From contig NZ_JBHEBG010000001.1 in assembly GCF_046557915.1 (NCBI RefSeq), positions 124,001 through 188,000 of the forward strand: a stretch of DNA of 64,000 bases, in the 5' to 3' direction. Positions 1 through 6,941 of this stretch are shown piece after piece. The translations under genes and the position numbers were made by a program. The notes below the pieces were generated by a model that had not been told where the DNA came from, ran no database searches, and saw only the letters and a program-made list of their open reading frames with translations. How positions within the stretch are numbered: the first letter of the stretch is position 1; every line of letters starts with the position of its first letter. Origin of the DNA: JBHEBG01 sp046557915. GTDB taxonomy: Bacteria > Bacteroidota > Bacteroidia > Flavobacteriales > Flavobacteriaceae.

Positions 1-114
1 CGCGAAAGGAACGGTCAAGGCCATAAGCAATAGGCCTAATCCTGATATTAAAGCTGCTTTGCCCAAAGAAATTTGATTAGTAATAATTTCGTTATTGGTT
101 TTAATGGTCTCCAT
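1..114 (-). CDS. N-terminal fragment of a membrane protein (possibly DUF4386)
   Basis: The gene runs off the left edge, so only the first 38 residues are visible. They start at an ATG read on the minus strand: a polar N-terminus of about 18 residues (METIKTNNEI...), then a hydrophobic stretch (ALISGLGLLLMALTVPFA) that looks like a first transmembrane helix. The start resembles DUF4386-type multi-pass proteins of Flavobacteria from memory, but the fragment is too short to be sure. It lies on the same strand as the cassette-like genes that follow. Its function cannot be inferred. Confidence 0.45.
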   Translation of the reverse strand, partial: METIKTNNEIITNQISLGKAALISGLGLLLMALTVPFA

Positions 115-284
115 TTTTATCTAATTTCTCTATTAAGACTGAATTAGGGAAGATTTGTTACTGCGAAAATGTTTTTTAATGGCGTATAGTGGTCTCATGG
201 ATGGATAGTGGGGCAGTAGAAAGCGATAAAATTTAGGGTTTGCACTGAGCGAAATTTTTCCATTTTATTCATTCATTCTTAAAG

Positions 285-331
285 GCCATCCGACCGTTCG
301 ACGGATGGCAGTCTTTGTAAATAAACACAAA
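285..331. repeat. Palindromic spacer A of the small-gene array
   Basis: Two hairpins lie just 3' of the ParE gene (minus-strand sense). One is an 8-bp perfect stem GCCATCCG/CGGATGGC at 285-309 whose loop carries ACCGTT. The other is TTTGT/ACAAA at 314-331. The second hairpin and its surroundings recur in the spacer at 966-1100, so this is a repeated element and not a simple terminator. The rest of 115-362 holds no gene that I can see. Confidence 0.55.
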
Positions 332-362
332 CCTCTCGGAAAGCCTTTACTAGCTATGTTTT

Positions 363-662
363 TTATTCGGTTATTTTTTTCTTTAAATCCATTCTCTCGT
401 GTAAAATCCTCGTAATTTCAACATATTTTTCATTTAAAGTTCGGTAAAATATGATATGTCGATTCACTTTCATACCGAGCAGACTTTCGATAATTCCATC
501 ATAGTTTTTTCCTAAATGTGGATTATCTGCAATTTCTTGACAATTTGAAATAAGTGATTCATAATATTTGTCGGCCTGTCTTTCCGACCAAACTTCAAAT
601 GTATAATCCCAAATTTTCGATAAATCCTCAACGGCTTTATTCGTCAATTTAAATTCAGGCAT
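363..662 (-). CDS. parE: ParE-family toxin (RelE/ParE fold)
   Basis: A 99-residue protein with the plasmid-stabilisation toxin pattern: an N-terminal helix pair (KLTNKAVEDLSKIWDYTFEVW...QADKYYESLI), a middle LGMKVNRHIIFYR segment, and a C-terminal ITRILHERMDL tail, where His-Glu-Arg followed by a hydrophobic residue is typical of ParE. Family members poison DNA gyrase and are neutralised by the cognate antitoxin. The start codon overlaps the end of the upstream parD-like gene by 8 bp, the usual antitoxin-then-toxin order with translational coupling. The pair sits between palindromic spacers like a mobile cassette. Length is normal and no truncation is visible. The gyrase target is inferred from the family only. 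Confidence 0.88.
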   Translation of the reverse strand: MPEFKLTNKAVEDLSKIWDYTFEVWSERQADKYYESLISNCQEIADNPHLGKNYDGIIESLLGMKVNRHIIFYRTLNEKYVEITRILHERMDLKKKITE

Positions 663-906
663 TCCTGTGCTTTTTCGCTTTTAGGAATTCAAGATGTTTT
701 TTGGGGTCAAAATCGTGTGCAATACCGCTATCTATTCCGTCCTGAATTGCGTTCTTCAATACTATCGCTTTGCTTTCTTCCTCTTCTAAAAGTCTTAATC
801 CTGCACGTATAACCTCGCTAACATTTTTAAACCGACCTTCGCGTATTCTACTTTGAACGAATTGATCAAAATAATCTCCGAGTGATATAGATGTGTTTTT
901 ACTCAT
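655..906 (-). CDS. parD: ParD-family antitoxin (ribbon-helix-helix)
   Basis: An 83-residue protein when started at the ATG giving MSKNTSISLG. An upstream in-frame start would add 14 residues that do not fit the family. The N-terminus SISLGDYFDQFVQSRIREGRFKNVSEVIRAGLRLLEEEE is the standard RHH DNA-binding segment of ParD, with the SEVIRAGLRLLEE helix highly typical. The C-terminal half would wrap the toxin. It is first in the operon and overlaps parE by 8 bp. Family members repress their own promoter, presumably in the 907-965 interval, but no clear operator is visible there. Confidence 0.88.
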   Translation of the reverse strand: MSKNTSISLGDYFDQFVQSRIREGRFKNVSEVIRAGLRLLEEEESKAIVLKNAIQDGIDSGIAHDFDPKKHLEFLKAKKHRNA

Positions 907-965
907 TTTAGCACTGTTTATTTCAAATATACCAAAAATTGGTAACAATGAAAAATCAGCAAATT

Positions 966-1100
966 ACGTATAACGGTCTTGTGTATGAAAGATAGCGTTT
1001 AGAAAGGCACTACATTTCCCCACGACTATAGGGATGGTGGTACTTTGTAAATACACAAAGATTAGGCTCAAAACCCGCTTTACTTAAAGGTTTTGCGGTG
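966..1100. repeat. Palindromic spacer B of the small-gene array
   Basis: This non-coding spacer shares segments with spacer A when both are read on the minus strand: AGTAAAG, a TTTGTGT...ATTTACAAAG hairpin (stem CTTTGT/ACAAAG, 1043-1060) and CCATCC. Its outer end ATAACGGTC (about 971-978) is the inverted counterpart of GACCGTTGAT at 2241-2250. It behaves like a boundary element between single-gene units. Confidence 0.55.
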
Positions 1101-1105
1101 GAGCG

Positions 1106-1615
1106 TTATTTATTCATTCTTTCTACGACTTCTTGGGCTATTCTTTTTGAGGAAGTTCGAAATATTTCAATCTTATATTCAGTCGCAATGACCTCCATAA
1201 TGTTATCCTTAAAAGTCAAGAGGTAATGTTTTCTGTTTTCCCATCTAGATTCATCATAATATGGATGAACTTTCTGGATCTTTTTCAATTCCGCGACCCA
1301 TTTTGAGTTTTCCACTATTTGCGCCCATTCCAACCCTTGGCCGTAAAGAGGAAGTCCACTAAAAACTTCATCATTTGCAATGCCAAACTTAAAAGTATTT
1401 CCTTCAAACTCTACCAAAGCGTGAAACCCTTCATATCCGTCATGCTCAAGTGTCCTAAAGTCCTCAATTGATTCTTCATCCCAATCGGCTACGATATAAG
1501 TTAAGTATACCTTTCCGTCGTTAGAAAAAACTTGGGGCATTGGTGCTCCACCGTCCCATTTTGGTTTCCAATCTATTATTTTGATTTTTTCTGTATTCAA
1601 AACAAATTTTAACAA
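1106..1615 (-). CDS. Orphan soluble protein of unknown function
   Basis: I do not recognise this 169-residue protein. It is acidic and rich in aromatic residues (KPKWDGGAPMPQVFSNDGKVYLTYIVADWDEE, then GYEGFHALVEFEGNTFKFGIANDEVFSGLPLYGQGLEW, then RWENRKHYLLTFKDNIMEVIA). It has no signal peptide or membrane segment. The reading frame starts at a TTG a few bases from the ACAATTG boundary repeat; the first in-frame ATG is about 25 residues further in. The compact beta-rich look recalls small immunity-like or cassette-borne proteins, but that is only an impression. It lies alone between two palindromic spacers. Confidence 0.6.
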   Translation of the reverse strand: MLKFVLNTEKIKIIDWKPKWDGGAPMPQVFSNDGKVYLTYIVADWDEESIEDFRTLEHDGYEGFHALVEFEGNTFKFGIANDEVFSGLPLYGQGLEWAQIVENSKWVAELKKIQKVHPYYDESRWENRKHYLLTFKDNIMEVIATEYKIEIFRTSSKRIAQEVVERMNK

Positions 1616-1618
1616 CTT

Positions 1619-1650
1619 ACAATTGCTTATAGCCAGTGCTGTAACACGTT
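1619..1650. repeat. Left boundary of a one-gene insertion-like unit
   Basis: On the plus strand the sequence ACAATTG (1619-1625) is followed by 14 bp and then TGTAACACGTT (1640-1650), which overlaps the stop codon of the DUF4375 gene. The same ACAATTG occurs as a direct repeat at 2229-2235, and the TGTAACAC motif occurs inverted at 2218-2228. Direct repeats outside inverted ends are what a site-specifically inserted cassette would leave. Confidence 0.5.
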
Positions 1651-2200
1651 ATTTTTGAAAGTCAGACTTATTTGCATTTATAAACTCAATCAACAAACTA
1701 GGTATGTCATCAATTTCTATCTCTCCAGTCTGTTCGTTAGGTCCATAAAATTTGAAGTTAAGCGTATTCCAATTGTCAGAGGCTCTCTCTGTTATCATGT
1801 CCAAAATTTCGCCTCTTTTATCCCTTTCTTTAGGAACCTGTCCATTTGGAAACTCTGAGTTTGCACTTTTAACTATTTCGGCAGTTTTTTTCGCTCCGAT
1901 TTTAATTAGCACATCTACTGTTTCATTTGCGTAGTCTCCGCTAGAGTTCCAATAAAATTGATGAAATCCTCCATTGTTGATTTCTCTTTCTAGATTCTCC
2001 ACAATAACTAAAACTCTTTGAGAAGAATTAAGTTTTTCCATTTCCTCTCCATATTTAGATTTTTCATTAAGATAGCTATCGATTTCCATAACTATCATAT
2101 CCTCTCTGTCCATTTCCAATATCTTCTCCAAATCAAATTTCGTTTGAGAATTACAACTAGAACACAAAAAGGCAGATATTATTAATAGAATTTTCTTCAA
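1649..2200 (-). CDS. DUF4375-family lipoprotein
   Basis: A 183-residue protein that begins at a TTG codon. The N-terminus MKKILLIISAFLCSSCNSQ is a lipoprotein signal with the lipobox Cys at residue 16, so the mature protein should be membrane-anchored. Residues 60-130 contain REINNGGFHQFYWNSSGDYANETVDVLIKIGAKKTAEIV, the hallmark of DUF4375 (DMP19-like) domains. The function of this family is not established, and lipidated members are unusual in my recollection. The gene is exactly enclosed by direct repeats ACAATTG and inverted TGTAACAC motifs, so it looks like an inserted unit. Confidence 0.75.
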   Translation of the reverse strand: MKKILLIISAFLCSSCNSQTKFDLEKILEMDREDMIVMEIDSYLNEKSKYGEEMEKLNSSQRVLVIVENLEREINNGGFHQFYWNSSGDYANETVDVLIKIGAKKTAEIVKSANSEFPNGQVPKERDKRGEILDMITERASDNWNTLNFKFYGPNEQTGEIEIDDIPSLLIEFINANKSDFQK

Positions 2201-2213
2201 CGTTTATGGTTTT

Positions 2214-2250
2214 GCATAATGTGTTACAACAATTGTATACGACCGTTGAT
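2214..2250. repeat. Right boundary of the one-gene unit
   Basis: AATGTGTTACA (2218-2228) is the inverted counterpart of TGTAACACGTT at the other end of the DUF4375 gene, and is followed by ACAATTG (2229-2235), the direct-repeat partner of 1619-1625. Next comes GACCGTTGAT (2241-2250), which matches in inverted form the outer end of spacer B near 971-978. This suggests the one-gene unit is nested in an older one. Confidence 0.5.
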
Positions 2251-2277
2251 CATATCTGCATTATAAATTTAAAATAA

Positions 2278-2514
2278 CTAATCTTCACCAAACAACGCTG
2301 CAATATCCACATTCAGTGCTTTGGCGATACGGTTCAGCGTTACCAAACTTGTATTGATTTCGTATCGTTCAATTCTACCTACTTGGTTTTTGGGTATGTC
2401 GGCCTCTATTGCCAAATCATGCTGAGACATGCCTTTTCCATTACGCAAAGCCTTGATTCGCAAACCTACTTCACGAATTATTTTAAAGTCGTCTGGAGTA
2501 TATTCTTTAAACAC
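2278..2514 (-). CDS. Small XRE-family helix-turn-helix regulator
   Basis: A 78-residue DNA-binding protein. I start it at GTG 2514, giving a short leader before the domain; an in-frame extension to about 2625 reads as an unlikely Cys-rich N-terminus. The HTH_3 domain is plain: LRIKALRNGKGMSQHDLAIEADIPKNQVGRIERYEINTSLVTLNRIAKALNVDIAALF, with the recognition helix around NQVGRIE. It probably controls itself and/or the divergent gene at 2613, since short inverted repeats lie between them. No partner toxin is visible. Confidence 0.8.
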   Translation of the reverse strand: MFKEYTPDDFKIIREVGLRIKALRNGKGMSQHDLAIEADIPKNQVGRIERYEINTSLVTLNRIAKALNVDIAALFGED

Positions 2515-2568
2515 ACTCGAAGATGAGGATTCGATTAATAGTATTCGGACACATCGTTGGGTTTTTTG

Positions 2569-2593
2569 TAGTAATTTTACTATACTTGTACTA
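2569..2593. promoter_or_regulatory. Candidate operator between the XRE gene and its divergent neighbour
   Basis: Two short inverted repeats lie side by side: TAGTAA/TTACTA with a 2-bp centre at 2569-2582, and TAC/GTA around TATACTTGTACTA at 2581-2593. Paired short palindromes upstream of a small XRE gene are typical autoregulatory sites. Which gene they control is inference. Confidence 0.4.
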
Positions 2594-2612
2594 CCAAATC
2601 CTAAGAAGCACC

Positions 2613-3071
2613 ATGCACAAATCATTACCTACTGCCCATCGCCTACCTGCCACGCCAACAACCCATCTAAACACATTGCTAAAAACCTTTTTGGACCAAG
2701 ACGCGCACAAAACCCTAAACCTATTGTTCGCCACCCAAGAGATCCATAACCACAGCCTAGGACAGCCACCCAAAACACTGGTACGGCAGCACCGCAAGCT
2801 AACGATCTATAAAACGCCCTACCCATATCTGGCCCAAATGCTAGTGACGGACGGCCTTGGTTTTAACTTTGACTTCTATTTTAGTACTGCCATTGCCCGT
2901 AGTTACCATTTAGATGCTATGCTACGCCTGCCCAAACCGCTTTGCAAAGGTTATTTTGAAGTGCATCCGCAGCAACTGGTCCTAGGGTTTACCATTACCG
3001 CCCCAAATGCAGCACATGCCATATCCGTAAGACATGTGTACACAGGCGTTAGGGCGTTAAAAAACCATTAG
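2613..3071 (+). CDS. Protein of unknown function, 152 residues
   Basis: I do not recognise this family. I start it at ATG 2613 (MHKSLPTAHRLPATP...). The frame stays open further upstream, but that part would overlap the regulatory region of the XRE gene. The product is basic and His-rich, with a middle segment LAQMLVTDGLGFNFDFYFSTAIARSYHLDAMLRLP and no signal peptide or clear membrane helix. It is transcribed divergently from the XRE gene. The GC-rich, Pro/Thr/His-heavy coding differs slightly from neighbours. It could be an accessory gene regulated by the XRE protein. Confidence 0.5.
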   Translation: MHKSLPTAHRLPATPTTHLNTLLKTFLDQDAHKTLNLLFATQEIHNHSLGQPPKTLVRQHRKLTIYKTPYPYLAQMLVTDGLGFNFDFYFSTAIARSYHLDAMLRLPKPLCKGYFEVHPQQLVLGFTITAPNAAHAISVRHVYTGVRALKNH

Positions 3072-3379
3072 CCACCATGGCAAAGGCCCAGCCCTCGGCC
3101 AAGTGTCCTTTTTTACGGATGAACACAACAACGTATTATTTGTTTTAGCGTAGCATCGGCCCAAAACCCCATAAATAGGGCCTTTAACGCTGTTTTTAAG
3201 TGAAAACCTCCTGTAAATTGTATCGCACAATAAAATTCGACCAAATGCCAATTATATCCATCTAGTATCGGGCAGGTGTCGTTCATCGGTATTATACCTT
3301 GCTTGCGCCAAAAATTGGGGTTTACGGAAACTCTGTAACGACCTTTGTATTTAAATCAGTACTAATAAACATATAGTGT
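3072..3379. other. Intergenic stretch without a recognised gene
   Basis: I see no convincing reading frame in these 308 bases. A GGCCC/GGGCC inverted pair at 3158-3162 and 3178-3182 could form a weak hairpin after the 2613 gene. The promoter of the small membrane-protein pair should lie near the right end, but I find no exact TAnnTTTG motif. Confidence 0.5.
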
Positions 3380-3550
3380 ATGAAGACAATATTACTCGTA
3401 AAAGAAATCTATTTGGAAGGGTTTAAAAACCTGGGGCACCTTTTGGTAACAAAATACTTTAAGGTCTTCGCATGGTTCAGCTTTGTTATGTTCGCCGTAG
3501 TACTCTACGCTTTCATATTTAGGGTGGCCACCGGATTTGCCTTTGACTAA
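3380..3550 (+). CDS. Tiny membrane protein (DUF6747-like)
   Basis: A 56-residue protein read from ATG 3380. A basic amphipathic start (MKTILLVKEIYLEGFKNLG) leads to LLVTKYFKVFAW and one hydrophobic segment (FSFVMFAVVLYAFIFRVATGF), giving a single-pass inner-membrane protein. It resembles DUF6747-type small proteins of Flavobacteria from memory. A second small protein with the same layout follows 14 bp downstream, so the two are probably co-transcribed. The function is unknown. Confidence 0.65.
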   Translation: MKTILLVKEIYLEGFKNLGHLLVTKYFKVFAWFSFVMFAVVLYAFIFRVATGFAFD

Positions 3551-3564
3551 TTATTAAAAGAAAA

Positions 3565-3690
3565 TTGAAGAATATATTGTTCAGAACCCTGCAAAAACTG
3601 GGGCGGTTTTTAGTTACTTACTACATTACCGCCCTGGCTTTGTTATGTTTTTTGGTCTCTATCTATATTCTTCTTACCTACCCGTTTTAG
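3565..3690 (+). CDS. Second tiny membrane protein, paralogue-like
   Basis: A 41-residue frame from a TTG start: MKNILFRTLQKLGRFLVTYY then ITALALLCFLVSIYILLTYPF. Its pattern of Leu-Gly, Phe-Leu-Val-Thr-x-Tyr and one C-terminal helix parallels the upstream 56-residue protein (KNLGHLLVTKYF), which suggests an old tandem duplication. Being this short and TTG-started, it rests on that similarity and on the 14-bp spacing. An imperfect hairpin (TTGCCGC/GCGGTAA, 3693-3713) after the stop could act as a terminator for it or for the convergent GH32 gene. Confidence 0.45.
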   Translation: MKNILFRTLQKLGRFLVTYYITALALLCFLVSIYILLTYPF

Positions 3691-3721
3691 CCTTGCCGCA
3701 TAAATTGCGGTAATCCTGTCT

Positions 3722-5287
3722 TTACCAGATTGATTTTATGGTCGATATGGTAAACTCCCGGAATGTAGTCTCTTCTTCGGAAGTATTTTGCAGTTCTAAC
3801 AAACTATAGTTTTCCGTAGGGAAAATTTGATCTGTCATAACATACTGTCCACCGTTGACAAATAGTTCTACGGACGACCAATCTATAAGTATCCTAATTT
3901 CCAAAAGTCCTTCGGGCAAATTATCTACGGGCATATAGTGGGGGGTCTTGCCAAAGTCTACCTGAAAATCTTTATTCCCCGAGGCCGTTCGGTCCAATAC
4001 AACTTTACTGTTTTTTCCATCGAAATGGATTACCGTTTCTTCGCCCTTGGTATTTTTAAAGCTTAGCATAAAATTTCTGGCCAAGGTCTTAAACTTAACC
4101 TGGGTCTGGTTAAAATGATCAAAAGAAACGCTATCTTTTTCCATGCCCCCAATGGTCAGCTGTTTGCTAAGTTGCGTTTGCAAAAGGGTGTCCAAACTTT
4201 TTAAGGGGTAATTTATAAGTTCATGCTTGTCTCCTATTTTTTTTAATGATAATTTTCTGGGTACCGTCATGGCGCTTCGCCATTTTTTGGTCGGTGTATC
4301 GCGGGCATATTGCCAATTGCTCATCCATCCTATAAAAATTCGATCTCCATTTGGGATATTATTATAGGTAACCCCCGCATAGTTATCGGTTCCCCAATCT
4401 ATCCATCTAGGTTTTTGCTGGTCGGTGGTAAAGCGTTTTCCATCAAAATCGCCCACAAAATATTGAGTGCCACTTCCCCCGTTGGGAGCACCGGGATTAA
4501 TGCTGATCAGTAATACCCATTTTTCCTCATCGGTACCTTCAACTTTTAGGGGAAACATATCCGGGCATTCCCAAACTCCGCCATGGGCACCTTGTGTATG
4601 TCCAAACTCGCTTACCTTTTCCCATTCCTTTAGATTATCGGAATCCCATATCTGTAGGTGATCTCCGGCAACAAGAAGCATGGTCCACTTATTTATTTTA
4701 TTGTTCCAAAAGACCTTGGGGTCTCTAAAGTCTTTTATACCACTATTGGGAATCACCGGATTGCCCCCATACTTTGCCCAGCTGTCCCCATTATCCAAAC
4801 TATAGGCTATTCCCTGTGTCTGATAATCGTTTCTGCCAGCCTCTTCGCCTTCGCTAAGATGATAGGTAAAAATAGCCACCAAGGGAGGGTTTTCCATAGT
4901 TCCGAAACCAGAACTGTTTTCCTTGTCCACTACTGCGCTACCAGAGAAAATATAACCGTGTTCATCTGGGAAAAGTGCTATGGGTTTATGCTCCCAGTAC
5001 ACCATATCCTTGCTTACCGCATGTCCCCAGTGCATGGGTCCCCATACAATATCGTCCGGATAGTACTGATAAAAAAGATGGTATACCCCTTGGTGGTAGA
5101 CCAATCCGTTGGGATCGTTCATCCATTTCTCTTGTGGGGAAAAGTGATATTGCGGTCTATAGGCCTCCTTATACGTATTGGCCAGGTTAACGGGTTGCAT
5201 GGGCAATTCATTCTTTGGAACATCTTTACATGCCCCGATTAATACTAAGACCAGACTAAAGGTTAAAAGTAAAGTTGTCTTTTTCAT
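3722..5287 (-). CDS. GH32 exo-fructanase/invertase lipoprotein
   Basis: A 521-residue secreted fructan hydrolase. I start at ATG 5287 (MKKTTLLL...); a TTG 18 bp upstream is possible. Residues 1-20 form a lipoprotein signal with lipobox LIGAC (Cys20). GH32 motifs are in order: WMNDPNG (nucleophile Asp58), FRDPKVFW near 175 (transition-state Asp), and WECPDMF near 230 (acid/base Glu). A C-terminal beta-sandwich with VELFVNGGQYVMT follows. Family members cut terminal beta-fructosides from sucrose, inulin or levan. The gene stands alone, with no fructokinase or SusCD pair beside it, so substrate choice is open. Surface location is inferred from the lipobox. Confidence 0.92.
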   Translation of the reverse strand: MKKTTLLLTFSLVLVLIGACKDVPKNELPMQPVNLANTYKEAYRPQYHFSPQEKWMNDPNGLVYHQGVYHLFYQYYPDDIVWGPMHWGHAVSKDMVYWEHKPIALFPDEHGYIFSGSAVVDKENSSGFGTMENPPLVAIFTYHLSEGEEAGRNDYQTQGIAYSLDNGDSWAKYGGNPVIPNSGIKDFRDPKVFWNNKINKWTMLLVAGDHLQIWDSDNLKEWEKVSEFGHTQGAHGGVWECPDMFPLKVEGTDEEKWVLLISINPGAPNGGSGTQYFVGDFDGKRFTTDQQKPRWIDWGTDNYAGVTYNNIPNGDRIFIGWMSNWQYARDTPTKKWRSAMTVPRKLSLKKIGDKHELINYPLKSLDTLLQTQLSKQLTIGGMEKDSVSFDHFNQTQVKFKTLARNFMLSFKNTKGEETVIHFDGKNSKVVLDRTASGNKDFQVDFGKTPHYMPVDNLPEGLLEIRILIDWSSVELFVNGGQYVMTDQIFPTENYSLLELQNTSEEETTFREFTISTIKSIW

Positions 5288-5381
5288 CCTCTTAGGAACT
5301 TTCAACTAAAATAGCGTAATGACATCAAATTTTAACTATCTCCACAACATTAATTGCAAGTAATTCTTAACATCAAAATGG

Positions 5382-5389
5382 TATATTTG
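5382..5389 (+). promoter_or_regulatory. Candidate -7 promoter element for the arsenosugar-type operon
   Basis: TATATTTG fits the Bacteroidota TAnnTTTG (-7) consensus and lies about 118 bp upstream of the first gene of the operon. No well-spaced -33 TTTG is evident. Confidence 0.4.
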
Positions 5390-5506
5390 TCCTCATTAAT
5401 TATCAGATGTGAAACTTTTTTTCCATCGATTTTGGAATGGCTCACTAAGACTTAGTACCATTCTTTAAGGGCGAAAAAAGTATTTTGGTGAAAGATTAAT
5501 AGAAAT

Positions 5507-6136
5507 TTGACAGATAAAGAAAATCAGCTTCTCCTCATCTTTACCCGCAATCCCGAACTGGGAAAATGCAAGACTCGGTTGGCGGCAACGATAGGGGATC
5601 AGGCCGCTTTGGAGATATACCGATTTTTGTTAAACCATACGGTAACAATTACCAAGGGACTGGCCGGCAGCAAAACGGTGTATTATTCCCAATCTGTTTG
5701 GGAAAACGATATATGGGACAGCACCCTATACGGTAAGGAACTACAGCAAGGCAGCGATCTGGGCCAACGTATGGAAAATGCCTTTAGGGCCGCATTTAAC
5801 GCCGGTTTTAAAAAAGTAATGGTCATTGGCAGCGATATGTACGACCTGGATACGACAACCCTACAAGAGGCCTTTGACCATCTAGACCAACACGATTATG
5901 TACTAGGGCCTGCGCTAGACGGCGGCTACTACTTGTTGGGGATGACGGTCTTTACACCTGCCCTTTTTGAAAATAAGGCATGGGGGCAAGAAACCGTATT
6001 GGCCGACACCTTAGAAGACCTAAAAAACGAAAAATATAAATTGATGAACGGCAGAAACGATATAGACCTTTATGAGGACATAAAGGACATAGAAGCGTTT
6101 CGGCCCTTTTTAAAAAATTACATCCATGACCAGTAA
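5507..6136 (+). CDS. TIGR04282-type transferase (arsenosugar-associated transferase 1)
   Basis: A 209-residue GT-A-like protein, started at TTG 5507. The N-terminal LLLIFTRNPELGKCKTRLAATIGDQ is the nucleotide-sugar/pyrophosphorylase-like P-loop of this family. GSDMYDL near 105 and LGPALDGGYYLLGM near 140 supply the metal-binding Asp residues. Members are known as rSAM/selenodomain-associated transferase 1 because they neighbour ArsS-type radical-SAM genes. The exact reaction is not established; a sugar or nucleotide transfer onto an arsenoribose unit is inferred. The gene overlaps the phosphorylase gene by 11 bp, so the two are translationally coupled. Confidence 0.85.
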   Translation: MTDKENQLLLIFTRNPELGKCKTRLAATIGDQAALEIYRFLLNHTVTITKGLAGSKTVYYSQSVWENDIWDSTLYGKELQQGSDLGQRMENAFRAAFNAGFKKVMVIGSDMYDLDTTTLQEAFDHLDQHDYVLGPALDGGYYLLGMTVFTPALFENKAWGQETVLADTLEDLKNEKYKLMNGRNDIDLYEDIKDIEAFRPFLKNYIHDQ

Positions 6137-6941
6137 GCAATTAGAAGAATCTACCGCCTATCTTAAAAACAAGGGGTTTGATACTCCCGAAATAGGCATT
6201 GTCCTGGGCACGGGCCTGGGTAAATTGGTAGAGGAGATAGAAGATCCTATTGAAGCGCATTACAACCACATCCCCTATTTTCCATTAGCCACGGTAGAGT
6301 TCCACACCGGAAAGCTTATCTACGGCACTCTAGGTGGAAAGAAGGTAGTGGTTATGCAAGGTAGATTTCACTTGTACGAAGGTTACGATCTAACGGATGT
6401 TACCTACCCCATACGGGTAATGCACCAACTGGGCATACAGAAACTATTTATTTCCAACGCAGCCGGGGCCATAAACCTAAACTTTAAAAAAGGGGATATG
6501 ATGCTGATAAAAGATCATATTAACCTTCAAGGTGGCTCTCCCCTTGCCTTTAAAAATGTTGCGGAATTTGGCGATCGGTTCGTGGATATGGGGGAACCCT
6601 ATGATTTGGCCATGGGCAATAAACTGGTACGGATAGCGGAAAGGGAGAACATTTCCCTTAAGCAAGGCATCTATGCCTCTGTAGTAGGGCCGCAACTAGA
6701 AACCAAGGCCGAGTATCGGATGCTAAAGATCATTGGGGCAGATGCGGTGGGTATGAGTACAGTACCCGAAGTAATTGTTGCCAATCATTTACGACTACCT
6801 ATTATAGCGGTCTCTGTTTTAACCGATGAGTGTGACCCGGACAACCTACAGCCGGTGAACATTGCCGAAATTATTGAAATTGCAGGGAAGACCGAGCCCA
6901 AAATGATAAAATTGTTCAAAGAACTAATTAAAGAAATATGA
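6126..6941 (+). CDS. Purine-nucleoside phosphorylase (PNP-I)
   Basis: 271 residues, the normal size for trimeric PNP. Motifs: IGIVLGTGLG near the start (phosphate loop), GRFHLYEGY near 80, SNAAGAIN near 115 and VGMSTVPEVIVANH near 210. The enzyme splits purine nucleosides with phosphate to give base plus ribose 1-phosphate. Its position between two arsenosugar-associated genes (11-bp overlap before, 4-bp ATGA overlap after) suggests a dedicated job: removing adenine from an arsenic-substituted 5'-deoxyadenosine to give the arsenoribosyl phosphate. General purine salvage is the alternative and could coexist. Confidence 0.9.
   Translation: MTSKQLEESTAYLKNKGFDTPEIGIVLGTGLGKLVEEIEDPIEAHYNHIPYFPLATVEFHTGKLIYGTLGGKKVVVMQGRFHLYEGYDLTDVTYPIRVMHQLGIQKLFISNAAGAINLNFKKGDMMLIKDHINLQGGSPLAFKNVAEFGDRFVDMGEPYDLAMGNKLVRIAERENISLKQGIYASVVGPQLETKAEYRMLKIIGADAVGMSTVPEVIVANHLRLPIIAVSVLTDECDPDNLQPVNIAEIIEIAGKTEPKMIKLFKELIKEI

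Noticed and set aside
2429..2749. Plus-strand frame spanning the XRE gene and the next gene
   Set aside because: It overlaps the helix-turn-helix gene and the start of the 2613 gene; Pro/His-rich reading without a family pattern.
4658..5242. 194-codon open frame antisense to the GH32 gene
   Set aside because: It lies fully within the strongly supported GH32 gene, has no recognisable domain and reads as a shadow frame.
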